Below, one piece after another: positions 33,480 to 42,330 of a stretch of 64,000 nucleotides of DNA. A program made the position numbers and the translations under genes. A model generated the notes under the pieces. It had not been told where the DNA came from, did no database searches, and was given only the letters and a program-made list of their open reading frames with translations. Source of the stretch: Treponema primitia ZAS-1 (GTDB taxonomy: Bacteria; Spirochaetota; Spirochaetia; Treponematales; Breznakiellaceae); the NCBI RefSeq assembly GCF_000297095.1, contig NZ_AEEA01000029.1:34642-98641 (forward strand), written 5' to 3'. Every line of letters starts with the position of its first letter. The first letter of the stretch is position 1.

Positions 33480-33851
33480 ATGGGTACTGTATTAGCCGCT
33501 CGGGGTGTAATTCCCCAGCAGGAACTCCCGCAGATTCGTGCGTCTAAGGCCGCTTCGGCAGCCCATGCCGCTGCAATAGAAAGATTTGAATCAACCCTGC
33601 CGGGAAATCGGAGTCCAGTGGAACAAGCTTCCGTGGATATAGGAGCTACCGTTGCGGATCTTGAACGGGTCACGCTGGCCTTAAATCGAAGGCTCAAATT
33701 CGAAGTAGACCACGAGTCCCATGAGGTAATCGTCAAGGTCATCGACGGCGAAACCGATAAGGTAATTAAGATACTTCCACCGGAAGAATTGCAACGACTG
33801 CATAATAACATCAAGGAGACCATCGGTTTCTTATTCGACGAAAAAGTGTAG
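33480..33851 (+). CDS. flaG: FlaG family flagellar protein
   Basis: 123 residues from ATG 33480, preceded by GGGAGG. The C-terminal half is the FlaG domain: TLALNRRLKFEVDHESHEVIVKV with ETDKVIKILPPEELQRL and a closing FLFDEKV. FlaG influences filament length in several bacteria, although its biochemical role is unclear. It lies between the flagellins and fliD, the standard position. The Ala-rich N-terminus (residues 25-45) is variable in the family. Confidence 0.9.
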   Translation: MGTVLAARGVIPQQELPQIRASKAASAAHAAAIERFESTLPGNRSPVEQASVDIGATVADLERVTLALNRRLKFEVDHESHEVIVKVIDGETDKVIKILPPEELQRLHNNIKETIGFLFDEKV

Positions 33852-33872
33852 GGTTACCGAAGCAAGCGGGGT

Positions 33873-35912
33873 ATGTCCGATATTTATGTGCCCGGAGTAA
33901 AAAGCCGGTTTAATACCGATAAACTCATTGATGACCTGATGAAGGTTGAGCGTGTTCCCAGGGACCGCGTGGAAAGGCGTGTAGAGACACTCCAAACTGA
34001 AAAAACCTATTGGCAGGAGATGGGCCGGCGCATGGGTACCCTGCGGGACAGCGCCAGGCTCCTTTTTTCTTTTCAAAACCCCTTTAACGAACGAATAGTT
34101 ATTTCCCAGGACGATTCGGTAATTAGCGCCATCGCCACCCGGGAAGCAACGGAGCAGGACCATCGCTTTACGGTAAAGCAGGTCGCCGCAGCGGACCGGT
34201 TCATATCCTCCCCCCTTGAGGAAAATTACCGGATACCCAACGGAACATACAATTTTTCCGTGGGGGAAGATCAGATCTCCTTTGCATTTCGCGGGGGCAG
34301 CCTCCGGGAATTTACCGAGGCCCTAAACAGGCGGGGAAAGGAAAAAATACAGGCCAGCCTTATCCAGGTTGAACCGGGAACTAGATCCCTGCTGATAGAA
34401 TCCCTGGTAACCGGGGAAAAGAACCGCCTGGGCTTTTCCGAAGATGCGGAAACCCTGGCCATAGGTATTGGCATGGCGGAGCGGGTAAACGATACCCGGG
34501 TCGATTTTGCCCTGAGTGATGCCACGGTGCAGCCGGGGCGTAATTCGGATCCCAAGCTCATATCCCTTGAAAACAATATCCTCAGTGTCAACGCAGGGGG
34601 CAGGGCGTTTATAAGCCCCGGCGTGGCTATTCGTTCTTCCCCGGAGCTGGTTGTAAGTTTTGAGGCCTCCACGGTGGTACAGAGGAATGGCGCCGTGATC
34701 ATACCCCAGCCGCCTACGGGCCCGGAGCTTCCCCCTACGGGGTCGGCGAGTTATGGCGGTATAACCATAGAAAATGACCTTTCATCGGCCCCCCTCCCCC
34801 CCTGGACCCCTCCGCCAATCCCGCCCAGGGTTGATGACTTTGGGGTTTTAACCTTTAACTATTCCGATGGAACTACTACCATTTTGCCGCCCATTTCGGA
34901 TTCCGAAGATTTTAAGTCCTACCAATACCGGCTTCAGGATATAGCCGGGGATAAGACCATCGTTTCCATGGAATTGGTAAATGGTAATACCCACCGGGAT
35001 GTGTCCATCAAAAATATCCGGATCTACGATCCCCAGGCGACCGGGGGGGGCTTCAAGGCCCATAACCCCGTTTCCCTTGCATCGGATGCGATTATCACCA
35101 TGGACGGTATCGAGATAAAACGGCCAAGCAATAATATCGACGATCTTATTCCCGGGGTCACCATTACCCCCAGGACTGTCTCCGACAGACCGGTGAGTCT
35201 TGGGGTTCAGCCCGACCGGGAAGCGATAAAGGACAGCGTTATCTCCCTGGTGGGGAATTATAACCGCCTTATGGCGGAGGTGAATATTTTAACCCGGAAC
35301 GACGATCGGATAATCCAGGAACTGAGCTACCTCACCACGGAGGAGCAGGAGAATTACCGAAAGCGGCTTGGTACCTTCTCCGGGGATTCAACCCTGAGCC
35401 AGTTTAAAAATACCCTCCAGCGGGCTGCCACAACGCCCTACCCTACTTCGGACGCGCCCTTACTACTTTCCCAGATCGGCGTGGGTACCGATGTGCGGCG
35501 TTCCGGCGCTTCCTCGGGTTACGATGCTTCCCGGCTGCGGGGCTACCTTGAGATTGACGAAAAAATTCTGGACTCCGCCCTGGAAACACAGATTCCCCGG
35601 ATACGGCAGCTCTTCGGTTTTGACAGTGACGGGGATCTGCTGGTGGATTCCGGATTGGCCTATACCATAGACAACCTTGCCAGACCCTACGTGGAGACCG
35701 GGGGGATTATCAGCCTTAAAACAAGCTCTATCGATTCCCGGGTGGACCAGGATCAGCGGCGGATGGAAACCCTGGACCGACAGCTTGCCAGCAAGGAATC
35801 CTCCCTCAAGATACAGTATGGCCAAATGGAAGGGGCCTTTACCCGTATGGAACGGATGTCCACTTCCTTGGATCAGTTTAGCCAGCAGTCAAACAGCAAT
35901 AATAGCAGGTAA
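33873..35912 (+). CDS. fliD: Flagellar filament cap FliD (HAP2)
   Basis: 679 residues. The N-terminal FliD_N domain has SDIYVPGVKSRFNTDKLIDDLMKVERVPRD (split motif) and a coiled coil (about 30-65). The C-terminal FliD_C block has NYNRLMAEVNILTR, GDSTLSQFKNTL and a terminal coiled coil (about 620-670). A Pro-rich linker (PPTGPELPPTGS, PLPPWTPPPIPP at about 280-320) is unusual. FliD caps the growing filament and folds flagellins. ATG 33873 follows flaG by 21 bases. Length is at the upper end for spirochetes. Confidence 0.93.
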   Translation: MSDIYVPGVKSRFNTDKLIDDLMKVERVPRDRVERRVETLQTEKTYWQEMGRRMGTLRDSARLLFSFQNPFNERIVISQDDSVISAIATREATEQDHRFTVKQVAAADRFISSPLEENYRIPNGTYNFSVGEDQISFAFRGGSLREFTEALNRRGKEKIQASLIQVEPGTRSLLIESLVTGEKNRLGFSEDAETLAIGIGMAERVNDTRVDFALSDATVQPGRNSDPKLISLENNILSVNAGGRAFISPGVAIRSSPELVVSFEASTVVQRNGAVIIPQPPTGPELPPTGSASYGGITIENDLSSAPLPPWTPPPIPPRVDDFGVLTFNYSDGTTTILPPISDSEDFKSYQYRLQDIAGDKTIVSMELVNGNTHRDVSIKNIRIYDPQATGGGFKAHNPVSLASDAIITMDGIEIKRPSNNIDDLIPGVTITPRTVSDRPVSLGVQPDREAIKDSVISLVGNYNRLMAEVNILTRNDDRIIQELSYLTTEEQENYRKRLGTFSGDSTLSQFKNTLQRAATTPYPTSDAPLLLSQIGVGTDVRRSGASSGYDASRLRGYLEIDEKILDSALETQIPRIRQLFGFDSDGDLLVDSGLAYTIDNLARPYVETGGIISLKTSSIDSRVDQDQRRMETLDRQLASKESSLKIQYGQMEGAFTRMERMSTSLDQFSQQSNSNNSR

Positions 35913-35915
35913 GAA

Positions 35916-36749
35916 ATGGTAATTACAATTGACGGGAAACCCGCGGATATTGTGCTTGAAAAAGAAAAAAACATTGGGGAACTCCTCGGGGGTATCGGGG
36001 ATTGGCTTGCCGGATCGGGGTATTCCCTGAGCGGGCTGAGTATAAACGGCGAGCTTATTAACGCCGCTTCCATAAATGATGCATTTGACCGGCCCCTGGA
36101 GGGCATAAAAGTCCTGGACATACGGACCACCGGCCTCCCCCTGCTTATGGCAGAAGCTCTGGTGGATATTCAGCAGGATATTAGCGCCTACGGAAACGCC
36201 TCCTTTGAGGATCAGCGCCGTATACAGCGGGAATGGGAAGAAAGCCCTTCGGCAAGCTTCCTGGCGGAACGGATCCCCGATTTATTTGACCGCATAAGCC
36301 GCAGCTTCCGGGGAGAAGGCCTGGCCGCCGCCGCCCTTGCGGCGCTGGTGGACGAACGGCTCCGGGAACTACGGGACCCCCTGCTGGAACTCAGCAGCCT
36401 GGAGAGCCTGGTGGAGGCTACGGCGAAACGGCTTGAGGATCTGCCCCTGGATATTCAAACCGGTAAGGATAGCCGGGCCGCGGAAACGGTACAACTTTTT
36501 TCGAATATTGCTGAAAAGCTTTTTAGGCTCTTCTCTTTACTAAAACTGGAAGGTATAATTACCGATACTATAACAATCGATACTATGCCTTTTAACGCAT
36601 TTATCGACGATTTTAGCGCCGCCTTGAAGGAATTGCTGGCGGCCTACGAAGTAAAAGATGCGGTTTTAGTAGGGGATCTGGCGGAATATGAACTGGCGCC
36701 GCGGTTGCGGACCTTTTATTCGGCTATAAAAACCCCAGCCGCCGCATAG
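35916..36749 (+). CDS. Conserved hypothetical flagellar-locus protein
   Basis: 277 residues, acidic, largely helical after an N-terminal ubiquitin-like strand pattern (MVITIDGKPADIVLEKEKNI, LSINGELI). It starts 3 bases after the fliD stop, where many bacteria carry the flagellin chaperone fliS. I cannot align it to FliS, which is about 130 residues and all helical. The helical region from about 85 to 270 could bind filament proteins. Treponemes such as T. pallidum have a hypothetical gene at this point. Chaperone function is a guess from position. Confidence 0.6.
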   Translation: MVITIDGKPADIVLEKEKNIGELLGGIGDWLAGSGYSLSGLSINGELINAASINDAFDRPLEGIKVLDIRTTGLPLLMAEALVDIQQDISAYGNASFEDQRRIQREWEESPSASFLAERIPDLFDRISRSFRGEGLAAAALAALVDERLRELRDPLLELSSLESLVEATAKRLEDLPLDIQTGKDSRAAETVQLFSNIAEKLFRLFSLLKLEGIITDTITIDTMPFNAFIDDFSAALKELLAAYEVKDAVLVGDLAEYELAPRLRTFYSAIKTPAAA

Positions 36750-36761
36750 GAGGTACCGGAT

Positions 36762-37868
36762 ATGGTTATCCGGGGGTTTTTAGGGCTCTATCTTCTTCAA
36801 GATGGCATGGTTTATTTTAAATCCTCAGGTGAAGATAATCCCTGGACAGCTCCGATTATAGGGGGGCTCCTTGGGGGGCTTTTCCTTCTTTTACTAATCA
36901 CCGGCCTTGTCAAAAACCGAAAAGGCGCCGGAGCGCCGCGCCGGTTCAGCGTCTTCGCTATACGGAGAATAGCCAATTCTTACGGGCTGGATAAGTCCCA
37001 GAGAAAGATGCTGGAGGATGTTTTTAGAAACGATGCGGTAACGGATCCCCTTTCGGTGATACAGAGTACTCCTCTTCTGGATAAGCATTTTAAGAGAACG
37101 TACCAGCGTATTGAAAACAGCGCGGATGATGAAGCGGTGGTTCAGCAGCGGATAGCCCTTCTCTTTTCCACGAGAAATTCTATTGAGGCTACACAAAATA
37201 CCACTGCCACCGCTACATCAACCCGCCAGATACCGGCGAATATGGCGGCAATGCTTGCGGTGGGCAGAGAAACCTACCAGATTAGGGTAATCAATGCCAA
37301 GGGAGATTCGATTTTGGTTGATAGTCCAAAAAACTCTCTAGGCAGCCCGGTAAAATTCCCCAACGGCTCCAGGGTTTCCCTTTCATTCTTTACCAAGTCA
37401 AGTAAGGGTTATTCCTTTGATAGCAAAATACTCGGTGTCTCAGAAACCCCCAAGGGTTCGGCTTTAAAGCTCGCCCATGCCGCCAGGGTTAAGCCCCTGG
37501 TTCAGCGCAGGTTCCGGCGGAGGCAAACCTCTACCAACTGCAATTTTTCCCTGGTTATGGTAACGGAGACGAAGGTACGCCGGAAGATAGTGAAAAAGAT
37601 GACCCTGGATAAACACCGTTATTCCGGAACCATTATGGATATTTCCATAGGCGGGTGTTCTGTTAGAAGCTCTGCGAATATACAGCCAGGCTCTAGGGTT
37701 AAAATAGAGTTTGCCTATGGCAATTCCCCATCCATGGCTGCCCTGGGACAGATTCTCAGGATTAACCGGGGAGGTATGTACGCAACAATCCATATGAAAT
37801 TTATTAAAATGCCCCGCAGGACCCAGAATTCTATTAACGCTATGGTATTTGAATACAGTGACGATTGA
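36762..37868 (+). CDS. Membrane-anchored PilZ domain protein
   Basis: 368 residues. One membrane helix (about 28-47) follows a short N-terminus. A helical segment (about 60-140) and a beta-rich YcgR-like domain (about 160-240) lead to a PilZ domain with the c-di-GMP motifs QRRFRRRQ (about 247-254) and DISIGGCSV (DxSxxG-type, about 291-299). It should bind cyclic di-GMP at the inner membrane and adjust motility; spirochete PilZ proteins affect swimming. The flanking HD-GYP gene at 39309 degrades the same messenger. GGAGG precedes ATG 36762. Confidence 0.82.
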   Translation: MVIRGFLGLYLLQDGMVYFKSSGEDNPWTAPIIGGLLGGLFLLLLITGLVKNRKGAGAPRRFSVFAIRRIANSYGLDKSQRKMLEDVFRNDAVTDPLSVIQSTPLLDKHFKRTYQRIENSADDEAVVQQRIALLFSTRNSIEATQNTTATATSTRQIPANMAAMLAVGRETYQIRVINAKGDSILVDSPKNSLGSPVKFPNGSRVSLSFFTKSSKGYSFDSKILGVSETPKGSALKLAHAARVKPLVQRRFRRRQTSTNCNFSLVMVTETKVRRKIVKKMTLDKHRYSGTIMDISIGGCSVRSSANIQPGSRVKIEFAYGNSPSMAALGQILRINRGGMYATIHMKFIKMPRRTQNSINAMVFEYSDD

Positions 37869-37904
37869 CCGGATTTAATTGAATTAAAACAAAGAGAGGG
37901 TGGG

Positions 37905-38168
37905 ATGAAGATTAAACAAATCAGAGATATCGTAAGGAAAGATGTACCCATATATTACCGGCGATTATTCACCGGGATCCTTGAACTTGAACTTGTGGGC
38001 AAAAGCGTAGACAGGAACATTGATTTTACCATTGAAACCATGCCCACCGGACTGAATCAGGTTTCTGTTACCATTGCCGAACCGGTTGATTATCCTCTGG
38101 TTCCGCTGATGCGGGAATTAAAACAGTTTATAACGGATTTGGACGAAAACGGGGGCCTCCCTGGTTAG
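37905..38168 (+). CDS. Small conserved protein, unknown
   Basis: 87 residues with GAGAGGG before ATG 37905. A mixed strand-helix protein (LELELVGKS, DFTIETMPTGLNQVSVTIAEP) without a motif I can name. It sits between the PilZ gene and tsaE; the tsaE reading frame begins inside or just after its end, so the two are probably coupled. Confidence 0.6.
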   Translation: MKIKQIRDIVRKDVPIYYRRLFTGILELELVGKSVDRNIDFTIETMPTGLNQVSVTIAEPVDYPLVPLMRELKQFITDLDENGGLPG

Positions 38169-38196
38169 GTTTGTTTCTTCTTCTCCGGAAGAAACC

Positions 38197-38592
38197 ATGT
38201 CCATAGGGGAAAAGATCGCCCGGGGCCTCAAAAAGGGCAGCATTGTAGCCCTAAGAGGTGGTCTGGGCGCCGGAAAAACCTGCCTTACCAAGGGTATTGC
38301 CCGGGGTCTCGGCATTTTAGAAGAAGTAACCAGCCCTACGTATACCATTATCTCCGAATACAGCACGGGCAATAATAGCCCTTCCCTACCCTTCTATCAT
38401 ATTGACGCCTATCGCCTCAAGGGAGATGATGATTTTGAAGCCCTGGGGGGTAATGAGTGTATCTATGGCGAGGGGATTTCCGTTATTGAATGGAGCGAAC
38501 GTCTCCCCCTGTCAATTCCCCCTTCAGCGATTATTATTGAGATTGCCCTGCTTGACCATGGCCGGCGCAGTATTGACCTGGAGGAACCTTGA
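38197..38592 (+). CDS. tsaE: tRNA threonylcarbamoyladenosine biosynthesis ATPase TsaE
   Basis: 131 residues from ATG 38197. Walker A GGLGAGKTCLTKGIARGLG, switch block VTSPTYTIISEY and HIDAYRL with IEWSERL are TsaE signatures. With TsaB and TsaD it makes t6A37 on ANN-decoding tRNAs. Codons before the ATG read VRFVSSSPEET, matching the conserved SPEET N-terminus of the family, so the true start is probably upstream. No ATG, GTG or TTG exists between the in-frame stop at 38131 and 38197, so a rare start such as CTG 38161 or ATT 38137 is possible. Confidence 0.9.
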   Translation: MSIGEKIARGLKKGSIVALRGGLGAGKTCLTKGIARGLGILEEVTSPTYTIISEYSTGNNSPSLPFYHIDAYRLKGDDDFEALGGNECIYGEGISVIEWSERLPLSIPPSAIIIEIALLDHGRRSIDLEEP

Positions 38593-38593
38593 G

Positions 38594-39292
38594 ATGAATA
38601 TACTTGCCCTGGACACATCCGCCGCGGTATTATCAGTTGCCCTTGCCACAGGGACCGATGTTTGGTACTTTGAGGTGGATGGCGGGCTGCGCCATGGGGA
38701 ACTGCTCATGGATGTGGTGGACCATTTGCTGGGCAGCGCCGGCCTTGAACCCACAGACCTTGAGCTTGCGGCCTGTATGAAGGGCCCCGGTTCCTTTACG
38801 GGGCTTCGTATAGCCTTTGCGGCGGCCAAGGGTCTGGCCCTTTCCCTGGGCATACCCATGGTTTCGGCGCCAACCCTGGATTGCATGGCCGCGTCCCAGG
38901 CAGCCTGGCCGGGGATAGTCCTCCCGGCAATGGACGCAAAGAAGGGCCGCTTTTTTACCGCCCTGTATAGAGGCGGGCTGCGGGAAGGGGCATACCGGGA
39001 CGCTTCCCCGGAGGAAATTGCCGAGGCCCTTAGCGCAAGCGCGGTTAGGGACGATCCGGTGATGATTACCGGTCCGGCGGCGGAGATGGTATTGGAAAGA
39101 CTTAAGCCCCTTTTCGATGGTTCCCTTGACCAGAGCCGGTTTTTTGTTGATCCCCTGGGGAAAAGGGGAAAAGCCCGGGAGCTATTGGACATTGTTAAAA
39201 AAATGGATATAGTAGAGGCAACGCAGGAGGTCTTTTCAGGTCCCCTTTATTTACGCAAGAGTGACGCTGAATTAACCTTTAAAGCTAAATAA
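38594..39292 (+). CDS. tsaB: t6A biosynthesis protein TsaB
   Basis: 232 residues from ATG 38594, one base after the tsaE stop (GAGG upstream). ILALDTSAAVLSVAL, HGELLMDVVDHLL, the KGPGSFTGLRIAFAAAKGLA block and PAMDAKKGRFF are the TsaB/YeaZ signatures. TsaB is a catalytically silent ASKHA-fold partner that scaffolds TsaD and TsaE. Adjacent tsaE-tsaB is common; tsaD is not in this window. Confidence 0.92.
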   Translation: MNILALDTSAAVLSVALATGTDVWYFEVDGGLRHGELLMDVVDHLLGSAGLEPTDLELAACMKGPGSFTGLRIAFAAAKGLALSLGIPMVSAPTLDCMAASQAAWPGIVLPAMDAKKGRFFTALYRGGLREGAYRDASPEEIAEALSASAVRDDPVMITGPAAEMVLERLKPLFDGSLDQSRFFVDPLGKRGKARELLDIVKKMDIVEATQEVFSGPLYLRKSDAELTFKAK

Positions 39293-39308
39293 AATATAGT
39301 GGGTTTTT

Positions 39309-40367
39309 ATGTCAGATACCGAAGATTTGGAACCTCTTGAAGTATTGGAAACCTTAAGTGATGATAATCTTCTTAATGATGACTCTGAGGTAACTGCACC
39401 GCTTGTATCGTCGGTTGCGTTATTTGAAGAGAGTGTATTCCCCGTATTGATTATTAACCATCAGTTACGAATACTCTACGCCAATCCGGGTTCTAAAAAA
39501 TTGTTTTCCGCCTTTCAGCATCTCCAGAAAAATAATTTTATCGATGTTTTTGGGAAATCCTTTGACCTTAAGGATATACGGGAGATTCGGAGTATCGTAA
39601 CCAATGGGGAAAATGGGTATTCCTGGAAGGGGGAAGCCCGGATAAAGTCCCGGAATATGGTAACTGTACAGGCTAAGGTTTACATTTTCCCGGCGGAACT
39701 GAATATCACGGATCCCAAAGAATTTGTGGTGATGTTTGATGATGTAACCGAGGAGAACCGCCAACTCCTGCGCAGTGTTTTTAACAGTCTCCTGGAGGCT
39801 TCAAAACTGAAGGACAACGATACGGGGAAGCATATCTCCCGGGTAAACCTTTATTCCCGGTGTCTCGCGGAGGAACTGCACCTTAGGCCGGGGTATGAAC
39901 GGGTGGACGCGGACTTTATCGACAATATCGGGCTTCTGGCATCCATGCACGATGTAGGAAAGATCGGTACCCCCGACGATATCCTTAATAAGGAAGGCCC
40001 CCTTTCGGACTGGGAGTGGTCGGTAATGCAGGAGCATACAAAGAACGGCGCTTTTATCCTTTCAACCTATCCAAACCCCATGGCCAAGGAAATTGCCCTG
40101 AGCCACCATGAAAAATGGAATGGATCGGGGTATCCCTTCCATTTGGAAGGGAATATGATCCCCCTGGCCGCACGGATTGTGGCGATTGCGGATGTATACG
40201 ATGCCCTTCGGATGCGGAGAAGTTATAAACCCCCCTTTGATCATCCCACGGCGATCAATATGATGATGAAAGGAAAGGATACCCATTTCGATCCCGCCTT
40301 ACTGGATACCTTCTATACCGCATCCGATAAGTTTAATGATCTTTTTGAGAAAAATAAGGACAAATAA
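39309..40367 (+). CDS. PAS/HD-GYP cyclic di-GMP phosphodiesterase
   Basis: 352 residues. An acidic N-terminal tail (1-35) precedes a PAS-like domain (about 40-155: VFPVLIINHQLRILYANPGS, VVMFDDVTEENRQ), then an HD-GYP domain with GKHISRVNLYSRCLA, SMHDVGKIGTP, EHTKNGA, SHHEKWNGSGYPF and IADVYDALRMRR. All HD-GYP metal and GYP-loop residues are present, so hydrolysis of cyclic di-GMP is expected. Its place between the PilZ/tsa genes and csrA suggests control of motility. It is convergent with csrA, with 9 bases between stops. Confidence 0.9.
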   Translation: MSDTEDLEPLEVLETLSDDNLLNDDSEVTAPLVSSVALFEESVFPVLIINHQLRILYANPGSKKLFSAFQHLQKNNFIDVFGKSFDLKDIREIRSIVTNGENGYSWKGEARIKSRNMVTVQAKVYIFPAELNITDPKEFVVMFDDVTEENRQLLRSVFNSLLEASKLKDNDTGKHISRVNLYSRCLAEELHLRPGYERVDADFIDNIGLLASMHDVGKIGTPDDILNKEGPLSDWEWSVMQEHTKNGAFILSTYPNPMAKEIALSHHEKWNGSGYPFHLEGNMIPLAARIVAIADVYDALRMRRSYKPPFDHPTAINMMMKGKDTHFDPALLDTFYTASDKFNDLFEKNKDK

Positions 40368-40376
40368 GAGGGGATT

Positions 40377-40616
40377 CTATAGGGCGTCCGGATCCCGGGT
40401 GGCGCCGAAGTCAAGTTCCGGAAATACCGGTTTTGATTCCGCAGCAGCCTTATTTTCCGCCTTGATGGCGTCAAACACTTCCTGGCGAAACACTTTTACT
40501 GTTTTTGGTGCGTCCACCCCAATACGTACCTGATCCCCGCGGATCTCAATAATCGATATGGAAATATCGTCGCCTATCATTACTTTTTCGTTGAGCCTTC
40601 TGGATAGTATCAGCAT
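40377..40616 (-). CDS. csrA: Carbon storage regulator CsrA
   Basis: 79 residues from ATG 40616. MLILSRRLNEKVMIGDDI, IRGDQVRIGVDAPK and VKVFRQEVFDAI are canonical, with a longer C-terminal tail than E. coli CsrA (61 residues), as usual when FliW is present. CsrA dimers bind GGA motifs in mRNA leaders and repress translation, notably of flagellin. The start overlaps the fliW stop region by 7 bases, so the pair is co-translated. Confidence 0.96.
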   Translation of the reverse strand: MLILSRRLNEKVMIGDDISISIIEIRGDQVRIGVDAPKTVKVFRQEVFDAIKAENKAAAESKPVFPELDFGATRDPDAL

Positions 40617-41059
40617 GGCCCCTTCCTCGCGGTGGCTAGCTCGCTCATAATGTCGTGTTTGGTCTTCCACCGGGGATCTGTTAGTACAGCCTGTTTACCG
40701 GACCGGGTTTCCCGATTGATGATAAGGGGCCCCTGGAGATTGGCGGTCATGGGACCTCCATCGGACGGTATGGTTACCACAGAAAAAATCAGCGCCTTTT
40801 CCGGACCGGATAAACCGATGTCCTGCAGTTCCTCATCGTTGATGTCTAATTCGTAATCCGGCCTGAACAGAAATGGATTAATCAGGATAAACGCTACCTG
40901 CTCCACGTCCAGAGCCTGAAGCCAATAGAAGGGCTGCCGTTCCGCATCCAGGAGTATGTACTCCTTAACCGGCTCAAAACCAAGGATCCCCAGGGGGAAG
41001 CTTATCCTTTGGCGTTCATCCACTTCAATCAGGCCATATGATTTTGTTGCGACCTTCAC
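40610..41059 (-). CDS. fliW: Flagellar assembly factor FliW
   Basis: 149 residues. ISFPLGILGFEPVKEYILLD and FYWLQALDVEQVAFILINP are the FliW signature blocks. FliW binds both flagellin and CsrA: when flagellin is used up by export, FliW sequesters CsrA and relieves repression of flagellin mRNA. It lies 17 bases downstream of flgL and overlaps csrA. GGAGTG precedes ATG 41059. Confidence 0.95.
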   Translation of the reverse strand: MKVATKSYGLIEVDERQRISFPLGILGFEPVKEYILLDAERQPFYWLQALDVEQVAFILINPFLFRPDYELDINDEELQDIGLSGPEKALIFSVVTIPSDGGPMTANLQGPLIINRETRSGKQAVLTDPRWKTKHDIMSELATARKGPC

Positions 41060-41076
41060 AATAACACTCCTCTTAC

Positions 41077-42324
41077 TTAACGTAGAAAATCTAACAGCGT
41101 TGGGGGCAGGACCTTGGCGGCGGTCTGCAGGGCTGCCTTGTGGGCAAAGTCCATCATACCCAGATTTGTGGCGGCGGTGGTAAAGTCCAGGCCCGCTTCC
41201 CGGGCAAAGGCGGCGGCCACATCGGGTATTTCCTTGTTCAGACGCTGCCAGGTGGCTTCCACCCGTTCCTGCCGGCTGCCTACCTCGGCGAGCCGGCTTT
41301 CCATATTGGCCAAGGCAAGATCGATGCCGCTTATACCCTGGCCTCCCACAAATTCCGCGTCCCCCCGGTACAGCCCGTCCCGCAGACGGATAACCATATC
41401 AAAGACGGAACCGCCGGAAACCCGGGCTGAGGGATGCCAGTTGGGAGCGCCGGGATCGCCGGAATTCGTGATGAGCCCCAGATCCTGCAGTATCCGTGAA
41501 TCAAACCGGTCCTCCAGGCGGATCAGGTGCGGGTTTGTGCCCTCAAGGGCAATACCCTTGGTTACCGGATCTATGTAGGCCTTAACCGCCGCAGCAGATT
41601 CGTTAATCTTTGCCACGATGGCAGGAAGGCTATCCCCGGGGCCGGCGTTTATTTCCTCACCGTCAATATAAAATGCGCCGGGTTCGGTAACGCGGTAATT
41701 GGTTGCGTCAAAGTTGGAGAAGATCTGCATATGCTCGGCCCAAAAAACTTCCCCGCCCCCCATATCCAGCTTGGCATACGCGCCTTCGGTAATCTCGGTC
41801 CGCCTGGCAGCCCCGGCGCCCCGGTATTCAACCCGGACTACCATGTTCTCCCCGCCGTTGGGGATGGTACCTTCCACGATGCGGAAGGGCTCGGTAAAGG
41901 CCTTGTCCCCCGCAAAGATCTGGTTGCCGTCATTGCCCTTGGCGTTGGCGATGGAAACCAGTTCCTTCATAAGCTCGTTTATTTCCTGGCCCATGTACCG
42001 GAGATCCTCCGGCGCATAGCTGCCGTTGGAACCCTGTACCGAAAGCTCCCGAATCCGCTGCAGTACGTCGACGGCCTGCTTCATATAATCATCGGTGATC
42101 CGGTAGTGACCCTGGGCGTAGAGGGTGTTTTTCTCAAAGCGCTCTAACCGGGTTAGGTAGGAATCGTAACGAACCGCATGGGCAGCAGCCAGGGGATCAT
42201 CCCGGAGCTCATTGATCCTGGTTTGGTTGGCGATCTTTGTCTGCATATCATTAAGGCCCTGTTCCTGACGGCGCAGATAGTACTGCACGTCGGTGTTTGG
42301 CATATCAGTGGAAACACGTCTCAT
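41077..42324 (-). CDS. flgL: Flagellar hook-filament junction protein FlgL (HAP3)
   Basis: 415 residues. The N-terminal MRRVSTDMPNTDVQYYLRRQE and NELRDDPLAAAHAVRYDSYL with QAVDVLQRIRELSVQGSNG form the flagellin-like D0/D1 part. The C-terminal LANMESRLAEVGSRQERVEATWQRL closes it. FlgL joins the hook to the filament together with FlgK. ATG 42324 lies 6 bases after the flgK stop. Length is near the spirochete norm. Confidence 0.93.
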   Translation of the reverse strand: MRRVSTDMPNTDVQYYLRRQEQGLNDMQTKIANQTRINELRDDPLAAAHAVRYDSYLTRLERFEKNTLYAQGHYRITDDYMKQAVDVLQRIRELSVQGSNGSYAPEDLRYMGQEINELMKELVSIANAKGNDGNQIFAGDKAFTEPFRIVEGTIPNGGENMVVRVEYRGAGAARRTEITEGAYAKLDMGGGEVFWAEHMQIFSNFDATNYRVTEPGAFYIDGEEINAGPGDSLPAIVAKINESAAAVKAYIDPVTKGIALEGTNPHLIRLEDRFDSRILQDLGLITNSGDPGAPNWHPSARVSGGSVFDMVIRLRDGLYRGDAEFVGGQGISGIDLALANMESRLAEVGSRQERVEATWQRLNKEIPDVAAAFAREAGLDFTTAATNLGMMDFAHKAALQTAAKVLPPTLLDFLR

Positions 42325-42330
42325 GGTTTA

